From NCBI GenBank assembly GCA_013397865.1, contig VZTI01004624.1:545237-609236 (forward strand): a stretch of 64,000 nt of DNA. Reading direction: 5' to 3'. The stretch's first letter is position 1. Each line of letters opens with the position of its first letter. The translations under genes and the position numbers were made by a program. Positions 1 to 13,657 of this stretch are shown in pieces. The notes below the pieces were generated by a model. It was not told the origin of the DNA and made no database searches. It saw only the letters and a list, made by a program, of their open reading frames with translations. Origin of the DNA: Struthidea cinerea. Its lineage: Eukaryota > Chordata > Aves > Passeriformes > Corcoracidae.

Positions 1-2234
1 ATGTAGTGACTCTGTTTAGGATGACGGGGATGGCTTTGTGGACCGGCACACAGCTGTGGTCCATGTGTCCCAAGCCTATGCTGTGACACTCCTCTCCTGC
101 GCTGTGTGTGTGCCAGAGGATTTCCAACTGCTAGGGAACACCCAGCTCACACCACTCTGAAATGTTAAAGCTACTGTTGGCAGTAGATTCCCCAGATCCA
201 GCCTGGTTTTCTGCTAGCAGGCAAACGTGAGAGACTTCCTCCATATTACTAGAATGTTGAATTAGCCACCAAAAATAAAATCAGTGCTTTCAACTAAAGT
301 ATTGGGAAAATAAATACCCTCAGTCCATTCTCATGACATTCCAGGGAGTGCAAACCACATGTACGTTCAATCTGAAACACACAGCTACAAGCTGCAGACA
401 CAATGAGTTATGTCTGTTCTCAAAAAAAGAACAGTTTAGACACTGAGATTTCAGTAATAACTATCAACCAAATACTATTATTCTTAGATGACTTGTATGG
501 TCTTAAGTTCTTTGTAAATCTTGGAGTTCTCCTTTCTGTAACTGAAGGAAGAACAGTAGCAAAAAAAAAAAAATTAATATTTTTATGAAGGATTTCCACC
601 CACCATTGAAGACAGCCAGCAAACCTGAGATTTTTGGGAGGTCGATTTGAACTTCTTTAGATCATGATTAACAAGAGGTGTGTCCAGAGAAGTCATTAAA
701 CTACAGTGGGTAAAGCTGTTACAAATGAATGGATACCTACCCAGTAAAATGTCAAACTGAACTGCAAGAATCATCAGTTACACGTGACAACCCTGTTAAT
801 CCTACAACTTATATTCTACAACTTAAATTGATAAATAATGCTTTTTGGAAGGCTTGTTTCTCCTAGCCCTACCCTGGGCCTGAAGCTCCTTTGCTGAACT
901 GTACTGTTGTCTAACTCTGCTAAGACAGGAGACTGAAGCTGCAGAACAGCAGGTGCCAGAAGAATCGTACCTCTTCTGCAAAGCAGCTTCAAAATAATCT
1001 CAAAAACTCATTGTGATAAAATACTGTGGTTCTTAGATGACTTGACCCTTTTCCAATAAAGGCTATCACTTACACCAGAACATTTAAAAATTATTTTTTG
1101 TCTTCTGCACATTGCCAGTGCTGTGCTGAACAAACTGAGGGCAGCTTTACTTCACAAATTCTCCTTAAAAACTAGATTTACTTCCTCTGAGATTATTGTC
1201 AGGACTTCAAGATAAGCACTGCTAATTAGAGTTTGACTTTCCACATCCCCCCACACCTTTCTGGGAGAAACAACTTGCCTCAGCAGAGCTGTTTGATCTT
1301 TCAGAAGCAGGTGTCTCCTGAGAGGAAAGGACAGAATATGAAGGCTCCTCTTCTCCTCTCCCTGCCCCGTATAATTCAGGTCAGGTTGTGCTGACAAACT
1401 TTTAATAATTGAGCCAACAGCAAGCAGCAGATAGTGAACTGATAGTGTGCATCTGAGATGCTGTTCAGCAGTTCCTTGCAAACCTCATCACTAAATATCA
1501 AGGGAGGGTGTGTATCATATACAAGCACAGACAGGTGAACTCGTTAAAAATGCTGTAATTTGAATGCTTAGCAACAACTATGCCTACAATTTTCCAAGCA
1601 ATGAGCAGAATGAGTTCCACCATGACTAAAACTCAAAAGAAATCATGTGATTAAAACCAGCCAAGCTCCAGAGATTGCTGGGGAATTGTTCCCATACACT
1701 CTCCCATTAACTCAGGAAGGACATAAAGGACTGTCTGTGATAAAACAGTTTTCTCAGCATTTATCCTCCACAGCTGTTAATAGTAACTTAGGATAACGTT
1801 CCTAAGCACTGAGTTAAATAAAATCACCTACACAGCATAAAACTGACACAAATGCTATAGTAATGAACTTTGGAAAGAGAAAACCGCTGCAGGTACATTT
1901 TACAGGAAGGAAAGACTGTGAGGGATCAGCTATGGCCCCACTACCAGACAATAATGAAATTATGGTCCATTAAAAATCACAATTAAGGGCATCTGTGCCA
2001 AAATTAACTAGAAAACCTTTAGCACACCTAATCTAGAGCGTTTTTGGGGATCGAGGAATGCAGATTGTAGAACTCCAAAACTGAAGGCATGCAAAGGTAT
2101 GGTACCAGCGCAGCCCATCAGTGCAGACCAGCAGGAAAAACACTTGCCTTGCATGCAACTCCTAGCTTCTCTTATGTCAAAAGCACTGCATTAGAGGGAG
2201 AACTTAAAATACTGTTACTACAAAAATACAGCCC

Positions 2235-2254
2235 ATTTATTTATTTATTTATTT
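2235..2254. repeat. (TTTA)n microsatellite
   Basis: About five uninterrupted copies of a TTTA unit lie 30-50 bases past the exon donor in the intron. Confidence 0.9.
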
Positions 2255-2280
2255 GGAGAACTGAGCAGATTCTCCTTGGC

Positions 2281-2286
2281 TTTTAC
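2281..2286 (-). other. DENND2B: 5' splice site (donor) of the large DENND2B exon
   Basis: On the minus strand the exon ends AATAG and the intron begins GTAAAA. This placement leaves phase 2. In the human protein the next residues after the shared HRKSQ block are an Arg followed by KSFEFED, which fits a split AG/R codon. Reading through would hit a TAA stop immediately, consistent with an exon end. Confidence 0.85.
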
Positions 2287-3501
2287 CTATTCTGGGATTT
2301 TCTGTGAAAGCGCGACTCTTTCTTCTGCCTTCTGGTCACGGGGGGCGCAGGAGTGGACGGGAGGGGAGGAGGAGCAGCAGGTGTGGGAGATGGAGGTAGG
2401 CCATTGCTTGGTTTGCTTTTGTGGGATTTGTCTGCCTCGTACTCAAAGGTGCGTTTGGGCTTGGGGACGGGATTCACGGCGCTGTTAGCCGGGCTTTCCA
2501 GGAGCACTTTGGGGCCAGCTGAGTTCGCAGTAACGCCCTGTTTTGTTTTACTGCTTTTCTCAGCCTCAGGAGGTGTTTCTGGTTCACTCCCCAAAATAAC
2601 ACTCCCTCCTTTGCTGTCGCTCAGGGTTTCACTCAGTCCCTCCACAGTACTCAGAGTCCCAGACTTTTTCCTCCCTTTGTCAACACTGTAGCAGCTACTC
2701 GGTAACTGGGGGAGGCCTCTGCCCGACTGCTCCTTCAGTGCCTGCTCGATCTTCTGGATTCTGTTGAGCACGGCAGAGGACTCTTTCCTCACATGGCTCT
2801 TAAGGAAAGTGGCAGAAGAAGGTTCGCTCCTGCCTGGTCTCTTTTCAAACCGATGGCAGGAATCCCTGTCCAGCAGTTCCTCCTCCTCGGTTTCCGGGTA
2901 AGAGCACTCGGAAAATGTTCGGCTCATTCTTCTGAGCCCTTTGAAATCAAATGTCTTGTCGCTGCAGGGAGAGGTCAGCACACTGGGGCAGCTCTCACTG
3001 CCCGACCTCTCCCCAGCATCCCTCTTGTCCACACATATGCTCGTCCTGGGGGACAGCTCCCGGCGGCATTCCCATTCTGTGATCTTCTGCCTGATGTCCA
3101 GTGCCTGCGAGCGGACACTCACCCTGCTGATAGAAAGGGTCCTCAATTTGGTGGCAGTGCCCAAGGACAGAGTGCTCCGGGTGAGCGGATGGCTCCCTAT
3201 TGCTTCCCCATCTTGAGCCTCATTTGGAGTCTCCTTTTGGTCAGCCTTGAACACGGACAACCTTTTATCCAAAGCACCCACACTGATGGCTTTGAGGGGG
3301 TGGCTCGGGGAGTCGGTGTCCGATGGGCTCGCAGAGGTGCTTCGCAGTGTAGAGGCACGGCTTTTCCAGTCCTTGAGGCACAGCCTGGAGCTGGAGACTT
3401 TGGAGAGCCCAATAGAGCGGGAAGAGTCCTCGCTGTCACTGAGGGGGGAGGCAGGGCTTCTTTGCGGGGACAATAGGGGCGGTGGAGTGGCTGACTGGCA
3501 C
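2287..3501 (-). CDS. DENND2B: DENND2B (ST5) large internal coding exon, codons 27-432
   Basis: This is the large N-terminal coding exon of DENND2B/ST5, a DENN-domain protein whose family acts as guanine nucleotide exchange factors for Rab GTPases. The translation matches the remembered human protein along its length. A proline/serine-rich start (about residues 33-50) is followed by an IRQKITEWE block (163-171), the KTFDFKGLRRMSRTFSECSY block (209-228) with its acidic run, the SSAVLNRIQKIEQALKEQ block (268-285) and LPQLPSSCYSVD (290-301). Last come NPVPKPKRTFEYEADK (370-385) and a proline-rich stretch, PPPLPSTPAPPVTRR (404-418), of the kind that binds SH3 domains. No membrane segment or catalytic domain is present; the DENN domain is encoded further downstream, outside the window. 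The exon begins with the third base of an Arg codon and ends with the first two bases of another, so it is phase-symmetric (1,215 nt). The frame is open throughout, with no damage. Exon identity is very secure; exact ends rest on splice consensus and frame. Confidence 0.96.
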
Positions 3502-3528
3502 CTGGAAACAGAAAGAAATAAAAAAATC
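3502..3528 (-). other. DENND2B: 3' splice site (acceptor) of the large DENND2B exon
   Basis: A long pyrimidine-rich tract on the minus strand, mainly T with C, runs directly into TTTCCAG and then the exon. The acceptor phase matches the donor at 29391 exactly and completes Arg27. Confidence 0.88.
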
Positions 3529-6500
3529 AAGGCCTTGGGGAAACTCGAGTTACTTGCCAAATTTCTTCTGGCTGAAAGTCTCCACACTGCAAGACCACCC
3601 CAAAGCATCATTAAGACACCAGTGACCATTCAGCCACAGAGTCGGAGGTGGGAGGTGGCAGTGCTTAACTGGTGTCAGTGATGGGCCATGAGCAGGACAC
3701 TTGGCACATCCAAAACAAGTTTCTCACCTCTGTTTCACCCCTGAACTTAAAGCCAGCTGAGATTCTCATAGCAAACCACTACCTTGAAAGCATCTACTAC
3801 CTGCAGATGAGTAGACCTGGTTTGCCTTTGGTCTGATGCTGTTGCCAACAGATTAAATTCCCCTTATCACACAGAAGTAATTTCTTATCAAAAGAATATT
3901 ACACACTGAGAAAACACATTAATCTGCCCACACTGTGTGTTGGAGAATATAAACTACATAGAAAGATCTCAGTGTTACCCTGGAAAAAACCCTTGGAACA
4001 AATTCTAGCCATGGTTTGCAAAATTGGCTATTGTTACTGGGGTTTTGTACATTGCTGCAAGGACTTTTAAGAACAAAAGACACAAGGAAACTAAATAACA
4101 CATTAATCATTTGGCTCATCAGCGATAAGCCAGCAGGAAGGGAATTAAGCCAAAACCATGTCATAAAAGGGGGTTTGCTGCCCTCCCAAAATCCATACAT
4201 ACAAATCATAGCAGAAATAATCACAACTCCTTTAACATTAACCCCTTTCTGTTCCAAACAGTACAGGAAAAAGAGGAAAGACCCCTAAGTAATGCCTTGC
4301 ATATGCAGTTAATAAGTTTGTGCTGTGTGAACAACAAGGCTGTGGACAACAAGCTGGTTTTTTTCAACTGTCCTGTACACAGACAAGATCCAAATGAAAG
4401 ACCTGCTTGACCAAAAGAAATCAAGGAAGCAAATGTCTGCACTATAGCAAAGGGAGAAGAGATTAAGAAGATCTCTACTGCTATATTGTTTTGTTTCCAA
4501 CAGCCAGCCAATACCTACAGTAGAGATGCCAACTTCTGTGCATTAATCCAAAAACACCAGAGCACTGGCGTGATTTCTGAAAAATTTACTTTGACACAGG
4601 AAATATTTTCTTTTCCTTCAAATGCAACCCCAAACCAAATTATCAGATTTCATCCCAATTTCCTACAGTGGATACTTCACAGTCAAAGCTTGAAAATATC
4701 ACAAAAGAGAAAAGCTCTGGTCAGAAAAATACAATAATCAAATTATCACAAAAGGGAACCTTTTTTCAGAGGTCTGAGGCAAGCAATTCTATTTGTCACA
4801 GAAGTTACACCACTTAGTGACTTCTATTTCTTTATTGTTTTGAAAGATAAACATGCCTGTAGAAAAAGAGATTTCATGTCAAAGATGATGGCAAATACTC
4901 CTACAACAACTGCCTAAGGCAGTTATTTCAGGAGAGAAAGGATGCATGCCAGAATATGCTCTTTGCATTGTAGAAGTTGAATTTCCTGCCATTCTACACA
5001 GCTGCAGACAGGTGTCTTAAGAGATCTCAGAAGATCAAAAGCAGGTGACAGATGATGAGTGCTTTTGGCTGGCTGTTGCAGCGCAGAGTTTGTAGTGGAC
5101 TACCTGGAATTACCTTGGCTGACATACCCTTATAGTGTCTGAAGATGAAACCTGAATCAGCCTCCTCAGGCTTGGTGGGGCACCCTGATTCTTCATTATT
5201 TTTGCCTGTCTCATCTCAATCTCTTCAGGTTAATACCACAAAGCCAAATTTTTATATTATTCTTAACCCTGTCTTAGCTCAGATTTGAGATCAAATTCTG
5301 CTAATTCTTTCATGTCATGTAGGCCTGTCCCAGAGCTGCAGTGACATTTCTCTCAAGGAAACAGGCATCACCCAGTGGAAGTGTATTTTACATCTAAAGA
5401 CTACAGCCTCAGAAGCTGCATGTTGGCTAAATACACTGTCAGGACTCAGCTCCAGGATAGGGACAGAAGAGGCCCTGTGGAACACTTTAGCATGTTACAA
5501 CTTATTTAGTAGAGTCTAATCTGTATTGACAGGAGCAAGAATAAAATACAAAATGACTGGAGTAAGGTCAGTAGAATGGGACAGCAGAGGTGAAGGATAT
5601 GCTGACAATCAGAGAATCATAGACACCTCTCTCTGCCTTTGACACACTGCACAGAAAATAACATAGGCATAGCCCTTTATCTCCTTACACTCTTAAGAAA
5701 TATCTTTTCAGCTATTTCCACTGTCAGGGAAAGGTCTGGTGATTCATCAGGAAAGGAGGAAAAGGGGAAAATTATGTTTTGCATAACCGGAAGAAGTTGC
5801 GAAACATTTCTTCTTAAGAGGTATGAGCCATTCTTTTAAACCCCAGGTCCCCAGTAAGGTAATTGCAATTAAGGCTTAGTCTTGAAACCCCCAAATTCAG
5901 TTACAAAATTCCCACTCACTTCCACTGCACAAGACTGGGGCTGCAGATCCACAGACCTTCTGCAGGAGTTTGCTCTCAAGGACTTTGGTTACCTCAGTGA
6001 AGAAAGAGATTCTGTTTTACACTGCATTACATCTAATCCAGAGAGAATCTATAGGAATAATTCAACAGCAAAGAGGAACAAAGCTGATGGTTTCAGCATG
6101 CATTCCCTAAAGGATGCTGCTAAGTAACGGAATGAAAGAAAAAAACAAGTCCAAAAGCTGATCAGTGGATAAAAAATTGGTTCTTCCCCAAGAAACCTAT
6201 TTCCATTAGAAGAACATTCTCTTGAAGGCACAATAGTTCCACAGACCTTAAAACCAGTATTACTGGACAGAGATCATAATTAAGAAACTTGCAACCTTCC
6301 ACAAAAAGATTGTAAAGCAAAATGCTTTTATTGAAGTCTTCTACATATGCAATGACACAGTGCAGCACCTTACAATGCATATTATTACAAAAACTTTCCA
6401 AATATCATGTATAAACAGCATAAATAGAGATTATGGAATCACGTTCAGCTTTCTTAACAAGTTCCCTTGACCAACACCTTTGTTCTGAGCAAGGATATTT

Positions 6501-9500
6501 CTTTGGGGATATCAGTATTTCTCAAAAGACACTGTAATAAGTTGCTCTGAATCCCTAAGGGCATTCTTCCAACGTGCAGCCTTAGGTGTGCAGTTCCCAA
6601 ACCCTTAGCAAGTCAGCTATGCACTGCAGTCTCAAAGGCTGCCCAGCAGCCCACGATGCCCTCTAAACAGGTCACAGACCCTGGAAGCACCTTTCTGCTG
6701 GGACTCATTGCTGCTCACTGAGGAGAGCAGACAGAATCCAAGAGGTGCTTTCCAGCTCTCTAGACCATGCTTAGCTTTGCTGCTGTGATTTGTTTCTTGA
6801 GAAATCAGCAGTTACCCACAGTAGGAGGAAACTGATAATATCAGCCATGCTCTGCAGGATTTTGAACTGTAGTTACAACTGATCTTCACATTCTGATTCA
6901 GCCTCTTCTCTCCAGTTTTTCTTTTTGTCACCCAAATGTAGAAAAAACTTGTAACTTACAAAAACTGTAATTCTTGAGTGCTGCTCTCAAATATATTTTT
7001 TTCCTAGTAAAGGCATTTCCTTTCACCAGGTCCAGTGAACATATGTGGATAACAGTGGAGCTGTATCTCAGCTGCACCAAGAAGAGAACAGAAGCACTTG
7101 CTTTGAGATAATTTGAAACCTACTCGTCACAAGGCAAAAGATAAAAGAACTGAGTTCCTGCCCTTTAGCAAGACTGTCTTGCACTAAAAGTCTATGGGGA
7201 TGGAGAAGGGCTGGTTCTCGGTACCAAAAGTGCCTGAGAGTTCTTGCCCTGTATCTGACCAAAAAGTCAAAAGCTCTCTAATTTTGGACAAGACACCAAT
7301 ATTCTTCCTGCAAAATGTGGGTGCTAACATTTGTCCGTTTGTAGAAGGGGAAGGATTTAATTCCTGGAAACCACTCTTACAGTGGGCAATACAAAATTAG
7401 CATTAAAACCAGGGGGCCTGGCCTTTTTATCCAGTCGAGGAGAAGCACAGCTCCTTCCTGCTTCCAATGCCAACTCCAGAAAAGAGGAGAAATGGATGCA
7501 GAAAATTCCCACAACTTCCTGAGTAGCTTTCAACAACAGGAGGCAGCCAGAAAGAAGGGTGGCTCAAGAGCTGGTTTTGTGTCTTTTGAAAATCAGAGTA
7601 TGGGTGGATAATCACAGTGTGCATTTATTGAGGCATTTGCATCCAAGATCCACACACTTTATATACACTAAGAAAAGTCTTAGGTTTCATTTCAGGCATT
7701 AACAGTGACTGGAGGGTGCTTAAGTGACTTGCCTTGAAAGAGTTACAGGACTCCCAACTCTCACTGCCCCGCTCTGACCTCGAAGCAGCTCAGATTCTGC
7801 AGCACTGTTTTAGCTTTCCTGAAGTGTCAGGAGTGACCCCACAGATCATCCTGTCCTGGTGAAAGGCAAGCTGGAAGAAGCCACTCAGCAATTTTTCAGT
7901 TTTGCAAATCCCATCTGCTCTTCTTAAACCAACACCTACAGAATAGTAGGACATATTTTGGCTCTCTGATCCAGGGAATTTCCCACTTCAACATGCTCAT
8001 GCATGGAGCTCATTTACTGGTAAAAGAACAAGGAACATGCTGACAAAAAGGTACTGGGTTTTCCAGGTTCCTGTCGATGGGATCCCATCATTTCCCAGTG
8101 ACACTGATGTTGCGTGAGCTCATGCAAAGACTCCCAGCACTAGTTTTACTCCTCAGGACTTTCTCCTCACTTTCGTTAGGAAAAATGCTTTCTTAGTGTT
8201 TTATTTAGGTTTTTTTCTCATCCCTTGTTCTTCTCAGGGCATTGTGCTGTTTCATCAGGACAACCAAACTTGTTTCAGGGTAACAATAACATCAGAATCA
8301 GCTGCGACCATAGGATTGTGAGTTTGGGAATGAGTAGATTTGCCTGCCACACAACACTTCTTGCTGCTCTAGCCAGTATTTAAGGAGATCTGGAACAAAA
8401 GCAAAAGAAATTTCTCCTTGCAAGGGCAGAAAAACTCATGTCTAATAGACACGCTAAAGCTGCCCTTATAGGTAAATGAGGATGTAACTTTGAAATTCTC
8501 TGGAAATTTGTAAGAGCGAATGCTAAGAAATGTTCAGCTACCAACTGCCAGCCACTCTGAGTGCGAATACTGGAATCCATCCTTCCCAGAGCAAGGCAAA
8601 GTGAGAGGGACTCACACCCTGCTCACCTGCTAACTGGAACCATTCACTACACCGCACACATTTTGATGTACTGCTGCCGAGAACAGATGTAATGGCTCAC
8701 TATGGTATTCATTCATATCAAACTTCCACTTGATTTGACAAAGCAGGCAGAGGAGAGAAAATATGTAGAGACCAACAGAAGCTCAAATTAGAACTGGTGT
8801 TTATGTCCCATTCCTTCTGTGACCTGGACAGAACTAGCACTTTTGCAGAGGTTCAGTACCCACAGCTTCTTGTAACGAGCAGTTCCATACCCACCAAGGG
8901 CAGTGCTGCCAGGAAATCACCCAGCAAACAAACAGAGCAAACAAACAGAGCACATAAACTCTTCTGCCTTTGTCAGACATTCTTGGGAAAGCTCCCAGTA
9001 TAAATCGATACTTTTGCATGAACAAAAACTGAGCACACCACTGCAGTACAGCAATCTCCCAGGCCTCTTCAGGTGCAAAAAGGCAGAGTAATTCAAAGCA
9101 GACCAAAAAACTTTAAGGACTTAGATTGAAAGCGATGATGAGGGACACTTCTCCAAAAATTCCCCCTTCCTCTCTCTATACAAGAGCAGTAATGAGCTTC
9201 CTCTCTGCTTTCCTCCAAAGCACTGTGAGAAGTCTGCTTTTAGCTGTCAAACACCAGCAGTCAGTGGTGTGGCTGCTCTTTGGGATGAGTTACAGAACAA
9301 GTGATTTCACAGAGCAGCATGGATTCAGTATTATTTGCTTGTGACAATGTGCCATTTGCTTTCCTTTCCTCACCCCTAGCTGCATCCTCACCAGAGGGGA
9401 CAGACAGACAGAGGCAGTGACACGGACAGCTGCAAAGACTCAGCTAGGCATTGCTGTAAGCAGGGGACAAATGCAGGGAGTCAGGCTGGTCTAACTGGGT

Positions 9501-12500
9501 CACCAGGTGCTCAGCATGAGGGTAAAATGTACAACCATCACCAGAAGAGGTGATCTGAAATGGCTTTGCTGCTCAGTTGAGGTGGCCCACATGGATCCCA
9601 TGTATTGATGATCCTTCGAGTTCTTTTTCTTTTCAATTACAAATGAGCATCTAGGCTTGGACAAGTGCCTTGTGTACTGCATCAAAGAATACAAATTGAA
9701 TCTTTCAGTGTATTAATTGTTCCTGGAGGAGAAAAGGACTTTAAAATGTTATTTTTACTCCTTGTAACTAGGGATTATGGGAACATTAAGGCTAAAGGGA
9801 CCTCCTGCACTGCTGAATTTAAATCCACTTTCATTTGGCAGTAAACCTTTCTGTTACAATATATATTCTGAATTCCCACAGCACACAGCATTTTAATTTT
9901 CTACATAACTCAAGTAGATAATTACAGATTATATTTAATTATCTTAAATCTAAGTAAGAGCTTATGGCGAATAAAGGAGGTGAACTTTTCACACTCAAGT
10001 GCTGGGCACACACTAGTAAGGTGGTTTCTGAGGTGATTCAAATTGGTGATGGAGCAAGTGGTGTAACTTGTCATATCTTGCCTCTCTCTTGGAAAGGAAA
10101 GTGATGTAACTGGTAGCAGAACAAACCCTCTTGCACCAGACCCTTTATGATTTTTGAGCTCTCACCAGGAGTATAGCTAAAAATCCCCAAAACTCTGTAT
10201 TCCAGATAACATCCCCCTGTTATTGTTGACTTTGGGATTGTGACAGAAACAAGACAAAAACTTGTACTTTCTTAACTTTACAGTGAGTCTGCATTTATAA
10301 GATTATTTGAAATAGGCTCACTCTCATGAACATGTGCTGGGATGGAAAAGTCCCAGCATTTAGAGAGAATGAGGCAATAAAATCAAAGTGGACAACAAAT
10401 CACAAAATGCTTAAAGATAGAACAAAAATAGAAACGCCAATTATTTTCCTATTTGTACTTCTGAATTTCTTTTCCCCAAGGAATTTTGATACTTTCCATT
10501 TAAATAAAAACCGAAACCATATCAGAACTGGCTACAAAATGATAGGACCATGAAAAAAAAAAAAAAGCTCTGTGTGTGGTTTTGAAAAGCTCCAGTGTTT
10601 GTGTTCCCAAGAAGTACTGAGTCAATGATAAAAACTGTGGGGTGCATTTGCAGGGGTGCTGTGGTGAATTCCTGTGTTTAACACCCCCCCAGGGCTCTGG
10701 GCCTTTGCTTTTGGTTCATGAAGAGAAGTACAATCACAGCTGACTGCAGCTGAGCTGTGTTTTTATGGCTCAGAAGCAAAAAGGTCTGATTTACACCAGG
10801 GAAATGCAGGAGTCATTCTGCCAAAGTAAATTACATGAAGTGGCAACTATGCTCTACCACTGTACAGAAAAAGGGCAAAGAAATCAAAGTTGATGAGTCA
10901 GATCCTAAATACTTGAATTAGACAAGATCCGTAAAGCCAAGACAGCAAGACAAATCTGACCACGAGGAATGACTGTAAAACAAAATGCCATCAATCTGCA
11001 TGCACTAGGTGTCTTTGCCAAGTCAGGGGGAAGAAGATAACAGGAAATTGTGAAATTATCTAGGCTCAGAGGGTTAGATTCCCTGCCACTCCAGATTTAT
11101 GGCAGTCTTCTGCTCTGTAACAAGGCAAGGGCAGGATGATCTTTAAACAATTCCCCGTTTAAGCCTTTTTCACCTCCTCTGTTCAGACACAAATAACTAC
11201 CCAAGGCAAAGAATACGAATGAGCCTGGGCTGTGCTTTCCATCACAGGGATCAGAATCTGACCGTGAAAAAATCAAAAAGCAAGAACAGAAGTATCAGAG
11301 TGAGCTGCTCTCTCTTTTCCATCAAAGTACACTGCACGGGTTTCATAGGACCATCTCTCGTTTTCTCCTCAAAAAATATGATTCACAGTTGAAAAAGGGA
11401 AGCCTTCCTTGGAGTTAGTCTTTTCGCATAACATGTTCTGAATAATAATTTATGCAATAGATATTTCCACTGTTACAGCTCCACTATTTTTATTGTTCTG
11501 GAATTGGCTCAGTATGTTTTAGTCTCACCTGATTTCTTAAGATCTTGGGAGTTTTGCTGGAGAGGGAGTGGCAACACAGCAAGTGATGGCATTTTCTTAA
11601 ACCAGGCAGAAAGCACAAACCTTCATTTGTCTATTTAAGAACTGCCAGTCCTTGAAACTTGTTCTTTAGCAGCATGTCTGAACATGCTGACTGTTCAAAA
11701 TCCCAGTGCACAAAGAGGCTCTCAACTTTGCTTTTTCAAAGCACAGGTGATTTTTCAACATGCTTGTTCATCTGTCCTGGAATATCAAAGCAATAAACTC
11801 TGTGGAACCAATTCTGACAAAGTTTTCCAAGTTTTCTATGCTAACACACACACAATTCGGGAAGGGTTAAAAATTATTTTTATGAATTATGATGCTTTGT
11901 TTTCAAGATATCTGAGGGCATTCTGGGCTTGGCAACCTCCAAATATGGAATTCTGGTTTGGAAAAGTTGTTGTAAAATAGGGTCATCCCTCTTCTGCCCT
12001 GACAAGCCAGAAAACCTTACAAGGTCACTCTATACTTTACTGAAATACTCTATACCCACAGAGAAAAGAACTGAACAGGAAGTCAAAAACTCCTAAATCC
12101 TGGCTGCACACAAATCCAGAATACAGACAAGTCTGCTTTCCCTGCTTCATATATAAATCAACTTCTAGGTCATGCAAAACCTCCTCAAATAGATTCAAGT
12201 ATAACTATCTAACAGGGACAGAAAAAGAATAAGAATTCAGGACTCCATCCCATCTTTAACAAACTTTCTTAATCTCATCCACTCAGAGAAGTTTGTTTCA
12301 GAATAAATAAAAAATATTTTATTTGCCTTTCCTACCAGTATTCACATTTTCCTTCCAGTCCCACCAGCTTAGCTGTGGTCCCCAATGTGCTGCAAATGTC
12401 CAGTGAGATCTTTCTGTAGATGTTTCTTTCATCCAGTTTTGCAAATTAGTTTATACAACACATTGAGAAAGTATCCTAGAAGAGCAGGTTATAAAACTGA

Positions 12501-12694
12501 AAGCCATTGTCCATCTGCCTGCTATGAATGCTACAGGCATTCTTAATTTCTGTCATCATTTCAACTACCAATATCACAGTCCATCAGGTCTGAGGCATCT
12601 GGGGAAAATACAGTATGTCACACAGGATAATACTAAAGTGATTGAAAAGATCTGAGAATACCTGTGCTGCTTCTGGAGTTACTGCACTGCAGAG

Positions 12695-12733
12695 GAAATA
12701 AAATAAAAAGCAAAACAAAATAAAATAAAATTT
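12695..12733. repeat. A-rich (AAAAT)n-like simple repeat
   Basis: The tract is built from AAAAT and AAAAC units with minor interruptions. Confidence 0.75.
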
Positions 12734-13639
12734 AGAACACCGGCAGAATAGAATCTCCTGCATTATCTCTGTGAATCCAGAACAACCTCAACATCACCCT
12801 GTCTAAACACAGTCTATCAGACCCAGCCTGTCCCAGTGCCGTGCGCTTGGAGCTCATGCACTGGGAAGGTGAGTCACAAGCCATATGGACTATCTGAGGC
12901 AGGAGAAAAGAAGAACTAATTCTGATCTCAAACTTTGCCCAAAATGTGCTCAGGCCTCTGACGGGCTGACTCATCTCTGGCCAGCAGCTGGGTGCCATCC
13001 TGTTGTCAAGACAGCTGTAGCAACTCAGTTCAACTTGCTGCAACCTCCTCTGTAAGCAAAAAGCTGAAGCATTGGCATAAAACCAGCACACTCCACTCTA
13101 GGAAAACTTATGTGTTCCCTGCAGGGCACTTTTTGTACATGTTTCTGGAATATGGATAAAGCAGTCTGACAGCTTTTTGTTTGTTACTGCATTACTCCTA
13201 GAATGACACAGCTAGAGAAATGTGCCCTTGTTCTTCATCTTCTTCTTTAACTTCATTTTAGAAGTTCTGCCCTCTCTCTTTTGTCCCTTAGAAGCGTGGA
13301 TTTCCACCTGCCTCAATCACCAAAGATCTGTGTCTCAAACTTGGACTATTTTTCCAACAAAATAAATGGTACTACAATCCTCTCTGAACTTTCCAGTCAC
13401 TGAGTTATGCAATTGCACCTTGAAAGTTGTCTGTCTCTCATCCACACACTGACATTCATTGCAACATTCGAGGATAGGCAAAACAGTTTTCCTACCAAAA
13501 GTTACACTTTTTTTTTCTTTTCTAAGAAGTAACCCAACATTCATAACAGACTCTGGACAGGAGCAGTAGTAATCTCTCTCACATATATACAATATCTCTC
13601 TTTTATGTAAACAACTGAAAGAAAGAAATCAAATGCAGG

Positions 13640-13657
13640 ATTTTTTTTTTTTTTTGG
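13640..13657. repeat. Poly(T) tract
   Basis: Uninterrupted T run about 18 bases long on the plus strand, lying roughly 270 bases outside the inferred 3' edge of the LTR-like element. Confidence 0.8.

Larger units (their letters stand above)
1..2286 (-). other. DENND2B: DENND2B intron downstream of the large exon (partial)
   Basis: Non-coding, AT-rich sequence runs from the donor at 2286 to the window edge. I looked on the minus strand for the next conserved exon (beginning KSFEFED in human) and did not find it, so the intron extends past position 1. It contains short homopolymers and a TTTA microsatellite close to the exon. Nothing else is recognisable. Confidence 0.75.

Noticed and set aside
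2793..3476. 227-codon plus-strand open frame
   Set aside because: It is the antisense shadow of the DENND2B large exon; the minus strand matches the known protein throughout.
3502..3629. Extension of the minus-strand frame upstream of 3501 to an ATG at 3629
   Set aside because: The extension runs through the pyrimidine tract and AG of the acceptor. The true N terminus comes from the exon at 29.4 kb, which matches the human start and phase.
3197..3681. Other 80-144 codon frames overlapping the exon
   Set aside because: Out-of-frame or antisense shadows of the same exon.
5595..5620. AGAATCATAGA word resembling a CR1 tail
   Set aside because: Only the short tail-like word is present and no CR1 body follows.
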